Shown: in pieces, positions 33,561 through 42,136 of the stretch
Numbering within the stretch: the first letter of the stretch is position 1
Layout: every line of letters begins with the position of its first letter
Origin: Microlunatus kandeliicorticis
Lineage (GTDB): Bacteria; Actinomycetota; Actinomycetes; Propionibacteriales; Propionibacteriaceae
Length of the DNA: 64,000 nucleotides
Assembly (NCBI RefSeq): GCF_014137855.1
Contig: NZ_JACGWT010000002.1
Coordinates: 124,001 to 188,000 of the forward strand
Reading direction: 5' to 3'
The notes under the pieces: generated by a model
The model's database searches: none
What the model was told of the DNA's origin: nothing
The model's input: only the letters and a program-made list of their open reading frames with translations
Made by a program: the position numbers and the translations under genes

Positions 33561-34171
33561 CCGATCCACTGACCCTGCTCCGGACCGACGACGCCGACCG
33601 GCTGACCGCGCTGACCTCCCGGCTGGCGGCCGAGGCCGAGCGCGAGGGGCTGCTCGACCTGGCCTACCGCACCGTCGACAGCCCAGTGGGACCGCTGCTG
33701 CTGGTGGCGACCCCGGAGGGCCTGGTCCGGGTGGCCTTCGCGGTCCAGGACCACGACGCGGTGCTGGCCGGGCTGGCTGTCGCCGTCAGCCCGCGGCTGC
33801 TGCCCGCCGCCGGACGGCTCGACCCTGCGGCCCAACAGCTCGACGAGTACTTCTCCGGTCGGCGCGACGCGTTCGCGCTGCCGCTGGACCTCCGGCTGAC
33901 CGGCGGGTTCCGTCGCCGGGTGGTCGAGCGGCTGACCACCATCGGGTACGGCCGGACCGGGAGCTACGCCGAGCTCGCCGCCGCGGCCGGCAGCCCGCGG
34001 GCGTTCCGTGCGGTCGGCACCGCCTGCGCCACCAACCCGCTACCGGTGGTGCTGCCCTGCCACCGGGTGCTGCCGAGTGGTGGCTCGGTGGCCGCGGGCC
34101 GGGTCGGCGGGTACGCCGGCGGGGCCGAGGCGAAGCGGTGGCTGCTCGGCTTCGAGGCCGCACACCGCTGA
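33557..34171 (+). CDS. ogt: Methylated-DNA--protein-cysteine methyltransferase (Ogt-like)
   Basis: 204 residues, longer than usual because of an N-terminal helical extension of about 35 residues (LTLLRTDDADRLTALTSRLA). The enzyme removes alkyl groups from O6 of guanine to its own cysteine in one irreversible turnover. VDSPVGPLLLVATPEGL starts the N-terminal domain; the DNA-binding helix RAVGTACATNPLPVVLPCHRV contains the acceptor Cys168 in PCHRV. Overlaps the sigma factor gene by four bases. Confidence 0.93.
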   Translation: MTDPLTLLRTDDADRLTALTSRLAAEAEREGLLDLAYRTVDSPVGPLLLVATPEGLVRVAFAVQDHDAVLAGLAVAVSPRLLPAAGRLDPAAQQLDEYFSGRRDAFALPLDLRLTGGFRRRVVERLTTIGYGRTGSYAELAAAAGSPRAFRAVGTACATNPLPVVLPCHRVLPSGGSVAAGRVGGYAGGAEAKRWLLGFEAAHR

Positions 34172-34227
34172 GGCGCGGGCTGAGCCGGCTGGCGGGTTTC
34201 TGCAAGACCGGCAGGGAGGAACCGGCC

Positions 34228-34233
34228 TAGCGT
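34228..34233 (+). promoter_or_regulatory. -10 hexamer TAGCGT, leaderless start
   Basis: TAGCGT ends six bases before the ATG at 34240. A GGGAGGA sequence exists upstream, but 19 bases from the ATG, too far for initiation. Confidence 0.45.
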
Positions 34234-34239
34234 CGGGGC

Positions 34240-34653
34240 ATGAGCACCGATCCCGCCTCCACCCATGACCCGGCGTCCACTGAGGGAGCCCCGGCGGCCC
34301 GGCTGGCCATGGTCACCGTCGACTGCGCCGACCCCGGCGCCTCGGCCGCCTTCTGGTCCGCCCTGCTCGGGCTGCCGATCAGCTACGCCGACGAGAACGC
34401 AGCCATGGTCGGTGGCGCCGACGGCTCACCGGCGATCGGCTTCGGGAAGGTCGAGGGCTACCGTCCGCCGTCGTGGCCCGGCGAACCGAGCGACAAACAG
34501 TTCCACCTCGATCTCGACGTGGCCGACATCCCGGCCGCCGAGGCCCGGGCGGTCGCGCTCGGCGCGACCGTCCCGGAGTTCCAGCCCGGCGACCGCTGGC
34601 GGGTGCTGCTCGACCCGGCCGGACACCCGTTCTGCCTGGCGTCGTGGTCCTGA
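34240..34653 (+). CDS. VOC-superfamily (glyoxalase/bleomycin resistance-like) protein
   Basis: 137 residues. Two beta-alpha-beta-beta-beta modules: MVTVDCADPGASAAFWSALLGLPISY and KQFHLDLDVADIPAAEARAVALGAT. It ends WRVLLDPAGHPFCLASW, the usual glyoxalase-like finish. The His in FHLDLDV and the terminal strand could contribute to a metal site, but the full metal set is not clear. Members include dioxygenases, epimerases and antibiotic-binding proteins; no specific function can be given. Single gene, probably leaderless. Confidence 0.85.
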   Translation: MSTDPASTHDPASTEGAPAARLAMVTVDCADPGASAAFWSALLGLPISYADENAAMVGGADGSPAIGFGKVEGYRPPSWPGEPSDKQFHLDLDVADIPAAEARAVALGATVPEFQPGDRWRVLLDPAGHPFCLASWS

Positions 34654-34678
34654 GCTCACCCGGCCCGGGCGCGCGGCG

Positions 34679-35104
34679 TCAGTCCTTCGGGTGCACCACG
34701 GCGTCGAGCACCAGCGCCGCGCCGGCGCCGAGCATGAAGACGTCCTTGCTGACCCCGAGACCCTGCGGGGTCGGCCAGATGCTGTTGGGCTTCCGCATGC
34801 CGGGCGTCCGGTAGTAGACCGTCAACAGCGTCGCGGAGAAGGCGGTCAGCCCGGCCCCGGCGAGGAAGCGGGGGACGAACGGTGCCAGCAGCGCCGCACC
34901 GAGCGCGATCTCGCCGGCCGACAGCAGCTTGAAGAACTTCGTCGGCTCCATGTCCTTGAACTGCGGCAGTGCGTTGCTGGCCATGCCGTGCATCGCCTTC
35001 GCGGTCTCGGCGTCACCGCCCCACTTCTCCAGGCCGCTGTGCAGCACGAACGCGCCGGTGGTGGCGCGGAGCGGGAGGTTGCGCAGGAAGGTCCGGAATC
35101 CCAT
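34679..35104 (-). CDS. DoxX-like membrane protein
   Basis: 141 residues, with four hydrophobic segments: an N-terminal helix (LRATTGAFVLHSGLEKW), KFFKLLSAGEIALGAALLA, PRFLAGAGLTAFSATLLTVYY and SKDVFMLGAGAALVLDA. The layout and the FVLHSGLEKW opening fit the DoxX/SURF4-type family of small actinobacterial membrane proteins, some linked to redox stress. The ATG at 35104 is preceded by TAGGGT at seven bases. It stands alone, upstream of the terminator of the ABC exporter pair. Confidence 0.75.
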   Translation of the reverse strand: MGFRTFLRNLPLRATTGAFVLHSGLEKWGGDAETAKAMHGMASNALPQFKDMEPTKFFKLLSAGEIALGAALLAPFVPRFLAGAGLTAFSATLLTVYYRTPGMRKPNSIWPTPQGLGVSKDVFMLGAGAALVLDAVVHPKD

Positions 35105-35111
35105 GGCCGGA

Positions 35112-35117
35112 ACCCTA
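35112..35117 (-). promoter_or_regulatory. -10 hexamer TAGGGT, leaderless start
   Basis: TAGGGT on the minus strand ends seven bases before the ATG at 35104. Confidence 0.55.
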
Positions 35118-35144
35118 CGGTGACCGACCCCGGAGACGACGATC

Positions 35145-35183
35145 GGGGCGGATCGGCCGCGTGGTCGCGGTCCGATCCGCCCC
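35145..35183 (-). terminator. Terminator of the ABC exporter operon
   Basis: 12-bp perfect stem GGGGCGGATCGG (35145-35156) with 35172-35183, loop of 15, located 22 bp after the exporter stop codon. Confidence 0.8.
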
Positions 35184-35204
35184 GGTGTCGGGTGCGGCGG
35201 TCGG

Positions 35205-37103
35205 TCAGGCCAGGGACTCGACCCAGGCGTTGTGCAGCGCCGCGTACCGGCTGTCGGTGCTTCCGGTGAGCTCGGCCGGGCTGCCGTCCTCGACGATCTG
35301 CCCGTGCTCGAGGACCAGCACCCGGTCGGCGATCTCCACCGTGCTCAGCCGGTGGGCGATGATCACCGCGGTCCGCTCGGCCAGGATCGTCTGGAGCGCG
35401 CGCTGGACCAGCCGCTCGCTCGGGATGTCCAGGCTCGAGGTCGCCTCGTCGAGGATCAGCACCGCCGGGTCGGCCAGGAAGGCCCGGGCGAAGGCGATCA
35501 GCTGGCGCTGGCCGGCCGACAGCCGCTCGCCGCGCTTGCCGACGTCGGTGTTGTAGCCCTCGGGCAGCAGGTCGATGAAGGTGTCCGCGCCCACCGCCGC
35601 CGCGGCCCGCTCGATCTCGCTCTGCGGCGCGCTCGGCTTGCCGAAGGCGATGTTCTCCCCGACCGTCCCGTCGAACATGAAGTTCTCCTGGGTCACCATC
35701 ACCACGTTGCGGCGCAGGTCCTCATCGGACAGCTCGCGCAGGTCGATGCCGTCGAGCAGCACCCGCCCCTCGGTGGGGTCGTAGAACCGGCTCATCAGCT
35801 TGGCGATGGTGGTCTTGCCCGCCCCGGTGGTGCCGACCAGCGCCAGCGTCTGACCCTTGGGGATGGTCAGGTCGAGGTCGGGCAGCACCGGGCGGTCGGC
35901 CACGTAGGTGAAGTGCACGTGGTCGAAGCGGACCTCGCCGCGGGCCCGGCCGATCGCCTTCGGGTGCTTGGGCTCGGGCACCGACGGCTCCTCCTCGAGC
36001 ACGCCGGAGAGCTTCTCCAGCGCCGAGGAGGCCGAGAGGAAGGTGTTGTAGAACTGGCTGATGTTCTGCATCGGCTCGAAGAACATCCGCAGGTAGAGCA
36101 GGAACGCGGCCAGCACCCCGATGGTGACGTCGCCCTCCAGCGCCCGGTAGCCGCCGTAGAGCACGACCACGCCGATGGTGATGTTGCCGATCAGCTTGAT
36201 GCCCGGCATGAAGACCGCCACCAGCCGGAACGACCGGGTGTTGACGTCGCGGTACTGGCCGGCGACGTCGGCGAAGATGTCCTGGTTGCGCGGCTCGCGG
36301 CGGTAGGCCTGGACCGCCCGGATGCCGGTCATCGTCTCGACGAACTGGACGATGGTCAGCGCCGAGGACTCCCGGACCTTGCGGTAGGTGTCGGCCGAGT
36401 TGCGGCTGAACCAGCGCGACAGCAGCAGCAGGAACGGGAAGCAGAGCAGGCACACCAGGCCGAGCTTCACGTCGAGCAGCACCATCAGCACCGCGACGCC
36501 GATCATGGTGAGCACCGCGTTGATCAGGCTGTCGAAGCCGGTGGCCAGCAGCTCCTGGATGGCGTCGACGTCGCTGGTCAGCCGGGACACCACCCGACCC
36601 GAGGTGTAACGGTCGTGGAAGGCCACGTCGAGCCGCTGGAAGTGCTTGAACACCCGCCGGCGCAGCTCGAGCAACACGTTCTGGCCGACCCCACCCGAGG
36701 TGCGGAGGAAGACGATCCGGCTGATCGTCTGGAAGGCGACCGCGAGCAGCATCACCGCGACGATGGTGAACAGCGCCTGCGCGCCGCGCCCGGCCAGGAT
36801 CGGCGGGACGCCGCGGTCGATGCCCCGGCTGACCAGCCACGGGATGCTCAGCCGGGCACCGTTCTCCACCAGGACGGCGAAGACCATGAACACGATCGTC
36901 TTGTGGTACGGCCGGAGCAGGTCGCCGAGCAGCCGGCGGCTGCGCTGCCGGAGGAAGACGGTGCCCTGGTTGGCCAGGTCGGCGTCGCCCTCGGCGCTGA
37001 CGCCGCGCCAGGCCTCGAACCGGTCGGCGCTGCCGTCGGTCGGCCGGTCGTCCTGGTGGGGCTTCTGCCCCGCCCCCGACGGTCGCGCCTCGGTGGTGCT
37101 CAT
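35205..37103 (-). CDS. ABC exporter half-transporter, subunit with intact catalytic site
   Basis: 632 residues: an N-terminal tail of about 60 residues, six membrane helices (about 75-370) and an NBD. Walker A GTTGAGKTT, signature LSAGQRQL, Walker B AVLILDEATSSLD with the catalytic Glu, and H-loop AHRLST. The start overlaps the stop of the upstream exporter gene (ATGA), so the two products almost certainly form one heterodimer. Its signature has LSAGQ rather than LSGGQ, which serves the partner's site. The substrate may be a drug, lipid or peptide. Confidence 0.92.
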   Translation of the reverse strand: MSTTEARPSGAGQKPHQDDRPTDGSADRFEAWRGVSAEGDADLANQGTVFLRQRSRRLLGDLLRPYHKTIVFMVFAVLVENGARLSIPWLVSRGIDRGVPPILAGRGAQALFTIVAVMLLAVAFQTISRIVFLRTSGGVGQNVLLELRRRVFKHFQRLDVAFHDRYTSGRVVSRLTSDVDAIQELLATGFDSLINAVLTMIGVAVLMVLLDVKLGLVCLLCFPFLLLLSRWFSRNSADTYRKVRESSALTIVQFVETMTGIRAVQAYRREPRNQDIFADVAGQYRDVNTRSFRLVAVFMPGIKLIGNITIGVVVLYGGYRALEGDVTIGVLAAFLLYLRMFFEPMQNISQFYNTFLSASSALEKLSGVLEEEPSVPEPKHPKAIGRARGEVRFDHVHFTYVADRPVLPDLDLTIPKGQTLALVGTTGAGKTTIAKLMSRFYDPTEGRVLLDGIDLRELSDEDLRRNVVMVTQENFMFDGTVGENIAFGKPSAPQSEIERAAAAVGADTFIDLLPEGYNTDVGKRGERLSAGQRQLIAFARAFLADPAVLILDEATSSLDIPSERLVQRALQTILAERTAVIIAHRLSTVEIADRVLVLEHGQIVEDGSPAELTGSTDSRYAALHNAWVESLA

Positions 37104-39130
37104 CGTGCCTGCCTCCCGCCCTGCGCGCGTTCGTACTGGTCCTGGTCGTGGGCCTCGTCCTCGCACCCGGCCCGTTCGAGCTCGGCGCGTTCGAACTCGG
37201 CCTCCTCGAGCCGCTCCTCGGCGCGGTCGATCCCCTCCTCGTCGTCGAACTCGGCCGACATCAGCGCCTGGTACTCGGGCACCGTGGCGAGCAGCTCGGA
37301 GTGGGTGCCGACGGCGGTGATGGTGCCCCCGGAGAGCAGCGCCACCTTGTCGGCGAGCAGCACGGTCGAGGCGCGGTGCGCGACGACGATGCCGGTGACG
37401 CCGACCAGCACTCGCTTGAGCGCCTCCTCGACCAGCGCCTCGGTGTGGATGTCGAGCGCGGACAGGGTGTCGTCGAGCACCAGGATCGCCGGCTTGGTGA
37501 GCACCGCGCGGGCCAGCGCGAGCCGCTGCCGCTGACCGCCGGAGAGGCTCATGCCCTGCTCGCCGATCCGGGTGTCCAGGCCCCAGGGGAGGTCGTGGAC
37601 GAAGTGCGCCTGGGCGACGTCGATCGCCTCGGCGATCTCCTCCTCGGTGGCGTCGGGCCGGCCGAGCGTCAGGTTCTCCCGGGCCGACATCGAGAACAGC
37701 GTCGGGTCCTCGAACGCGGTGGCCACCACCTGGCGGAGCCGGGCCAGCGGCAGCTCGCGGACGTCCACGCCGTCGACGGTGATCCGGCCAGCGGTGACGT
37801 CGTAGAGCCGCGGCACCAGGCTGGTGAGCACGGTCTTGCCGGCGCCGGTCGAACCGACCACGGCGACGGTCTCGCCGGGCAGCACCTCGAGGTCGAGGTC
37901 GTGCAGCACCGGGATCCCGTCGTCGGGGAAGTGGAAGCCGACGCCCTCGAGCCGGAGGTGCCCCCGGACGTCGCCGAGCTCGGCGTGACCGTCGGTGATG
38001 GTGTTCTCGGTGTCGAAGATCTCGGCGATCCGGTCGGCCGCGGTCATCGACTCCTGGGCCATCGACAACAGGAAGCCGAGCGAGGCGATCGGCCAGACCA
38101 GCGACACCATCAGGGTGGTGAAGCCGACCAGGGTGCCGAGGCTCAGCCGGCCCTGACCGGCGGCGAGCGCACCGAGCGCGAGCACCACGATCAGGGTGAG
38201 GTTCGGGATGACCTCGAGGAAGGTCCAGAAGAACGACTGCAGCTTCACCCGGCGGATCGAGGTGTCGTAGAGCTTGGTGCTGCGCTGGTCGAACTTGCCG
38301 AAGATGTGCCAGGAGCGACCGAAGGACTTGATCACCCGGAGCCCGAGCGCGCCCTCCTCGACGGTCGAGGCGACGTCACCGGTCTCGTCCTGGACCTTGC
38401 GGGACAGCCGGGTGTACTCGCGCTGGGTGCGCAGGCAGAGCCACACGATCGGGACGATCGAGACCAGCACCACGAGCCCGAGCGGCCAATAGAGGTGCAG
38501 CAGGATGCCGACCACGACCGCGATCTGGGCGATGTTGACCAGGATGAAGAGCATCCCGAAGCCGAGGAACCGGCGGACCGTGGACAGGTCGTTCATGATC
38601 CGGCTGAGCAGCTGACCGGACTGCCAGTGGCCGTGGAAGGCCATCGGCAGCCGCTGCAGCTTGGCGTAGAGGTCGAAGCGGATGTCGTACTCGGTGCCCA
38701 GCGTCGCCTTGGAGACGATCCAGCGGCGGCCGAACATCAGCAGCGCCTCGACGACACCGAGGGTCATGGCCAGCAGGCCGAGCGAGTAGATGCCGCGGCG
38801 GTCGGAATGCGCGATCGGGCCGTCGATCACCGCCCGGGTGACCAGCGGGACGACGATGGCCGCGCCGACGCCGATCCCGGCGAAGACGAAGCTGCCGATG
38901 AAGCGGCCCTTGTAGGGGTTCAGGTAGGTGCGGAACCGCCACAGCGAGGCCGAGGCCCCGGTGCGGGGGTTGCCGCGCCGGTCGACCGACGGCGCGGCCA
39001 GCGCGGGCTGCCGGTCGAGCACGGAGACGGACTCGGCGCTGGGTCGGCCGGCGCTCGGCGCCGGGTCGGGCGTCGGCAGGTCGGGTTGCGGGCTGGACGT
39101 TCGCGGTGCGGCCGAGAGGTCGGCAGACAT
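37100..39130 (-). CDS. ABC exporter half-transporter, subunit with degenerate Walker B Glu
   Basis: 676 residues, with a Pro/Ser-rich N-terminal tail of about 60 residues, six helices and an NBD. Walker A is GSTGAGKT and the signature is canonical LSGGQRQR. Walker B reads AILVLDDTLSALD, with Asp where the catalytic Glu should be, and the H-loop is AHRAST. This pattern marks the non-hydrolysing site of heterodimeric exporters such as TM287/288 and BmrCD. The C-terminal 45 residues are a charged helical tail (RAEERLEEAEFERAELERAG). First gene of the exporter pair. Confidence 0.92.
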   Translation of the reverse strand: MSADLSAAPRTSSPQPDLPTPDPAPSAGRPSAESVSVLDRQPALAAPSVDRRGNPRTGASASLWRFRTYLNPYKGRFIGSFVFAGIGVGAAIVVPLVTRAVIDGPIAHSDRRGIYSLGLLAMTLGVVEALLMFGRRWIVSKATLGTEYDIRFDLYAKLQRLPMAFHGHWQSGQLLSRIMNDLSTVRRFLGFGMLFILVNIAQIAVVVGILLHLYWPLGLVVLVSIVPIVWLCLRTQREYTRLSRKVQDETGDVASTVEEGALGLRVIKSFGRSWHIFGKFDQRSTKLYDTSIRRVKLQSFFWTFLEVIPNLTLIVVLALGALAAGQGRLSLGTLVGFTTLMVSLVWPIASLGFLLSMAQESMTAADRIAEIFDTENTITDGHAELGDVRGHLRLEGVGFHFPDDGIPVLHDLDLEVLPGETVAVVGSTGAGKTVLTSLVPRLYDVTAGRITVDGVDVRELPLARLRQVVATAFEDPTLFSMSARENLTLGRPDATEEEIAEAIDVAQAHFVHDLPWGLDTRIGEQGMSLSGGQRQRLALARAVLTKPAILVLDDTLSALDIHTEALVEEALKRVLVGVTGIVVAHRASTVLLADKVALLSGGTITAVGTHSELLATVPEYQALMSAEFDDEEGIDRAEERLEEAEFERAELERAGCEDEAHDQDQYERAQGGRQAR

Positions 39131-39454
39131 GGTGGACGCATCCTCAACAGATCGGGTGGCGACGGGCTCGTGCGATCGGGCGCCGGAGTGGCGGCCACGA
39201 CCTTCCCACCAAGGTCCGACACTGCCCCTCAGATCCCGGGCCCGGACCGGCCGGCCCGTGAGGTCGTCCGGAGCCCGTGTGCGGGAACCCGATAGATCCA
39301 GTATCGAACTTCGCCCGCGGTTGAGGTCAACCGCTTAACCAGTCGCTACTGAATCGGTTCACAACCTACTTCAGCGCGGTTCGGCCCGGCAGATGCATAG
39401 CCGCCGTCTCGATCGGTGAAATCGCTTTCCGTCCTTCCGGGACGCGTCGGCCCG
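39131..39454. other. 324-bp region between TetR gene and ABC exporter operon
   Basis: Non-coding. It contains the probable exporter promoter (minus strand TTGACC near 39328, with GATACT 19 bp downstream) and two symmetrical sites listed separately. From 39131 to about 39300, and from 39365 to 39454, I see no further structure. Confidence 0.5.
39319..39361. promoter_or_regulatory. Operator-like sites in exporter promoter region
   Basis: GGTTGAGGTCAACC (39319-39332) is a perfect palindrome with a 2-bp centre that overlaps the candidate -35. Next to it, 39334-39357 starts CTTA and has AGTCGCTACT at its centre, keeping the AGT-N4-ACT core and spacing of the palindrome between the TetR gene and xylA. 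TGAATCGGTTCA (39350-39361) overlaps its end. Confidence 0.5.
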
Positions 39455-40084
39455 TCAGCGCGCACCGAACAGCGCCGTCCAGGCGCTTACCAGGTCGACG
39501 TGCTCGGGATCGCGGAGCCAGCGCAGCTGGAGGCCGTCCATCATCGCGATCACCTGCCGACCCCGGACCGCCGGATCGGGGTGCAGGTCGGAGACCGCGC
39601 TGCCGAAGAAGGCGATCACCCGTGCCTCCCGGGCCAGGAAGTAGTCGTGGGCGGGGTGCCGGTCGTTGAGCGACTCGGCGTTGAGCACCGAGTAGAGCCG
39701 GACGATCTCGGGCTGCCGCGCGTTGCGGGCCACCACGGCGGCGCAGACCTCGGCCAGCGGGAGGGCCCGGACCCGCTCCTCGAGCTCGGCGGGCGGCACG
39801 CCCAGCTCCACCGCGAGCGCCTCGTCGTCCACCCGGTCGCGGCGCTCGAGCACCGCGATCAGCAGCGCGTCCTTGGTCCCGAAGTGGTGCAGCAGCCCGG
39901 CGTCGGTGATCCCGCAGGCGGCGGCGATGTCGTGCACCGAGACCGTCCAGAACCCGCGCCGGGCGATCAGCGCGGACGCGGCCTCGAGGATCTGGTCGCG
40001 CCGGTCGGCCGGGGACAGCCGCTGCCGCCGCGCCGGCTCGGCCGTCGGCGTCGGTCGCGCGCTCTGCCCAGTCGTTGCCCTCAC
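39455..40084 (-). CDS. TetR-family transcriptional regulator
   Basis: 209 residues. A basic N-terminal tail of about 20 residues precedes the TetR helix-turn-helix (RRDQILEAASALIARRGFWTVSVHDIAAACGITDAGLLHHFGTKDALL). The C-terminal ligand/dimerisation domain contains AVISM-like helices and MMDGLQLRWLRDPEHVD near the end, as in the AcrR/BetI-like group. It is divergent from xylA and upstream of the ABC exporter genes on its own strand. Operator-like palindromes lie in both flanking regions, so it may link the two. GTG start at 40084; a -10 TACGCT sits at 40141-40136. Confidence 0.9.
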   Translation of the reverse strand: MRATTGQSARPTPTAEPARRQRLSPADRRDQILEAASALIARRGFWTVSVHDIAAACGITDAGLLHHFGTKDALLIAVLERRDRVDDEALAVELGVPPAELEERVRALPLAEVCAAVVARNARQPEIVRLYSVLNAESLNDRHPAHDYFLAREARVIAFFGSAVSDLHPDPAVRGRQVIAMMDGLQLRWLRDPEHVDLVSAWTALFGAR

Positions 40085-40144
40085 CCGTTCGTTCGAGCCC
40101 GTCCGATCGCTTGACCCCCCGCTCGGACGGACGCTAGCGTACCG

Positions 40145-40168
40145 CTTACCTAGTGACCACTAAGTAAG
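40145..40168. promoter_or_regulatory. 24-bp operator palindrome between TetR gene and xylA
   Basis: Near-perfect palindrome: CTTAC, one base, TAGTG, AC, CACTA, one base, GTAAG. It lies in the spacer of the TetR gene's own promoter and 21 bp upstream of the xylA ATG, where a bound TetR dimer would repress both directions. Confidence 0.75.
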
Positions 40169-40188
40169 GCTCGACGAAAGGGAACGCG

Positions 40189-41367
40189 ATGGTGCGCACA
40201 CCGACGCCCGAGGACAAGTTCAGCTTCGGTCTTTGGACCGTGGGCTGGACCGGCACCGACCCGTTCGGTGGACCGACCCGGCCGGCGCTCGACCCGTGGG
40301 AGTACTCCGACAAGCTCGCCGAGCTCGGCGCCTGGGGCATCACCTTCCACGACAACGACGTGTTCCCCTTCGAGTCCGACGAGCAGACCGCGAAGAAGAT
40401 CGTCGGCCGGCTCAAGGACGCCGCCGACAAGGCCGGCCTGGTGATCGAGATGGTCACCACCAACACCTTCACCCACCCGGTGTTCAAGGACGGCGGCCTC
40501 ACCTCCAACGACCGCGCGGTCCGCCGGTTCGGCCTGCGCAAGATCCTCCACGCGGTCGACCTGGCCGCCGAGGTCGGCGCCGAGACCTTCGTCATGTGGG
40601 GCGGCCGCGAGGGCGCCGAGTACGACGGCTCGAAGGACGTGTACGCCGCCTTCGACCGCTACAAGGAGGGTCTCGACACCGTCGCCGGCTACATCAAGGA
40701 GCAGGGCTACGACCTGCGGATCGGCCTCGAGCCGAAGCCGAACGAGCCCCGCGGCGACATCTTCCTGCCCACCGTGGGGCACGCCCTGGGGCTGATCGCC
40801 CAGCTCGAGCACGGCGACATCGTCGGTCTCAACCCCGAGGTCGGCCACGAGCAGATGGCCAACCTCAACTACACCCACGGGATCGGCCAGGCGCTGTGGA
40901 GCGGCAAGCTCTTCCACATCGACCTCAACGGCCAGCGCGGGCTCAAGTACGACCAGGACCTGGTCTTCGGCCACGGCGACCTGATCAGCGCCTTCTTCAC
41001 CGTCGACCTGATCGAGAACGGGTTCCCGGGCTCGCCCGACGCCCCGCGCTACACCGGCCCGCGGCACTTCGACTACAAGCCGTCGCGGACCGAGTACATC
41101 GACGGCATCTGGGCCTCCGCGCAGGCCTGCATGGCCACCTACCTCGGTCTGGCCGAGAAGGCCAAGGCGTTCCGGGCCGACCCGCGGGTCACCGAGGCGA
41201 TGACCTACGCCGGGGTCTACGACCTGGCCACGCCGACGCTGGCCGAGGACGAGTCGGTCCAGGACTTCCTGGCCGCCGCGGAGGACATCGACCTCGACCG
41301 CGCCGCCCAGCGCGACTACGGGTTCGTCGCCCTCCAGCAGCTGGCCGTCGAGCACCTGATCGGCTGA
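40189..41367 (+). CDS. xylA: Xylose isomerase
   Basis: 392 residues, class I enzyme of the Streptomyces/Arthrobacter type, converting D-xylose to D-xylulose (also glucose to fructose). Numbering matches the Streptomyces enzyme closely: catalytic His54 and Asp57 in FHDND, Trp137 in MWGGREG, metal ligands Glu181 and Lys183 in EPKPN, Glu217 and His220 in NPEVGHEQM, Asp245 in FHIDLNG, Asp255 and Asp257 in KYDQDL. AAAGGGAA lies about six bases before the ATG. Xylulokinase is not adjacent, and the divergent regulator is TetR rather than the ROK-type XylR usually next to xylA in this phylum. Ended by a long hairpin. Confidence 0.96.
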   Translation: MVRTPTPEDKFSFGLWTVGWTGTDPFGGPTRPALDPWEYSDKLAELGAWGITFHDNDVFPFESDEQTAKKIVGRLKDAADKAGLVIEMVTTNTFTHPVFKDGGLTSNDRAVRRFGLRKILHAVDLAAEVGAETFVMWGGREGAEYDGSKDVYAAFDRYKEGLDTVAGYIKEQGYDLRIGLEPKPNEPRGDIFLPTVGHALGLIAQLEHGDIVGLNPEVGHEQMANLNYTHGIGQALWSGKLFHIDLNGQRGLKYDQDLVFGHGDLISAFFTVDLIENGFPGSPDAPRYTGPRHFDYKPSRTEYIDGIWASAQACMATYLGLAEKAKAFRADPRVTEAMTYAGVYDLATPTLAEDESVQDFLAAAEDIDLDRAAQRDYGFVALQQLAVEHLIG

Positions 41368-41380
41368 TCCGGCCGCGTCC

Positions 41381-41433
41381 ACGCCGAGCCGGTCGGAGCG
41401 CCCCCACCTCGGGCGCCCCGGCCGGCTCGGCGT
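41381..41433 (+). terminator. Terminator of xylA
   Basis: 23-bp stem with two mismatches: 41381-41403 (ACGCCGAGCCGG...) pairs with 41411-41433, loop of seven. Beyond it GTTCGTCGTCGGC is repeated. Confidence 0.85.
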
Positions 41434-41517
41434 CGTTCGTCGTCGGCATCGTTCGTCCCCGGCGTGGTTCGTCGTCGGCGTCTCGCGCCGGACGCGGTCC
41501 GCTGGGATCATGGACCG

Positions 41518-42111
41518 GTGCCGTCCCGAGCCCGCCGACCCGAGCCGACCCCGCAGGAGTACGCGGTCCACATCGACCGGCGGGCCACCGACCGGATGTA
41601 CGCCGGGGTGGTCGGCATCTGGGGCGCGCTGCTGGTCGTCGGGCTCGTGGGTTTCGGGTTGCTCGCCGCCGGCGTGATCTCGCAGACCGCCGCGGTCGGC
41701 CCGCTCGTCTTCATCCTGGTCTGCGTCCCCAACCTGGTGATCTACGGCTGGATCTGGCGGGCCACCCGCCGGCTCGACGTCCCGCTGCTGGTCCGCCCCG
41801 GCGGGCTCACCTGCCGGACCCCGCGCGGCGAGCTCAGCGTGCCCTGGGACCGGGTGGTCGACGTCCGCGTCGCGCGCGCCTTCCGGCAGGACCAGCTCAC
41901 CGTGCTGGTCGACCCTTCGATCGGCCCGGACACCCCGGGGGTGAGCGCGACGCTGAGCCGGTCGAGCTGGTCGACGGTCCGCAAGGCGGGGCTGCGGCTG
42001 TCGTTCCGGGTGGTCGCCGAGCCGGCGTCCGAGGTGCTGGCCGCGGTGGCCACGCTCTCCGGCGGGCGCTTCACCCCGGCCCTGCCCGGCGAGGCGAAGC
42101 CCGCCCGCTGA
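41518..42111 (+). CDS. Membrane protein with PH-like C-terminal domain, paralogue 1
   Basis: About 197 residues. Two membrane helices (VVGIWGALLVVGLVGFGLLAAG and VGPLVFILVCVPNLVIYGWIW) are followed by a beta-rich domain: LVRPGGLTCRTPRGELSVPWDRVVDVRV, PGVSATLSRSSW, and GGRFTPALP at the end. It aligns end to end with the next gene product, so the two arose by tandem duplication. Function unknown. I start at the GTG at 41518 (six bases after GATCAT) rather than further upstream, since the upstream codons are repeat-like. Confidence 0.75.
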   Translation: MPSRARRPEPTPQEYAVHIDRRATDRMYAGVVGIWGALLVVGLVGFGLLAAGVISQTAAVGPLVFILVCVPNLVIYGWIWRATRRLDVPLLVRPGGLTCRTPRGELSVPWDRVVDVRVARAFRQDQLTVLVDPSIGPDTPGVSATLSRSSWSTVRKAGLRLSFRVVAEPASEVLAAVATLSGGRFTPALPGEAKPAR

Positions 42112-42136
42112 CCCGTCGGGTTGGCAGCATGACCCG

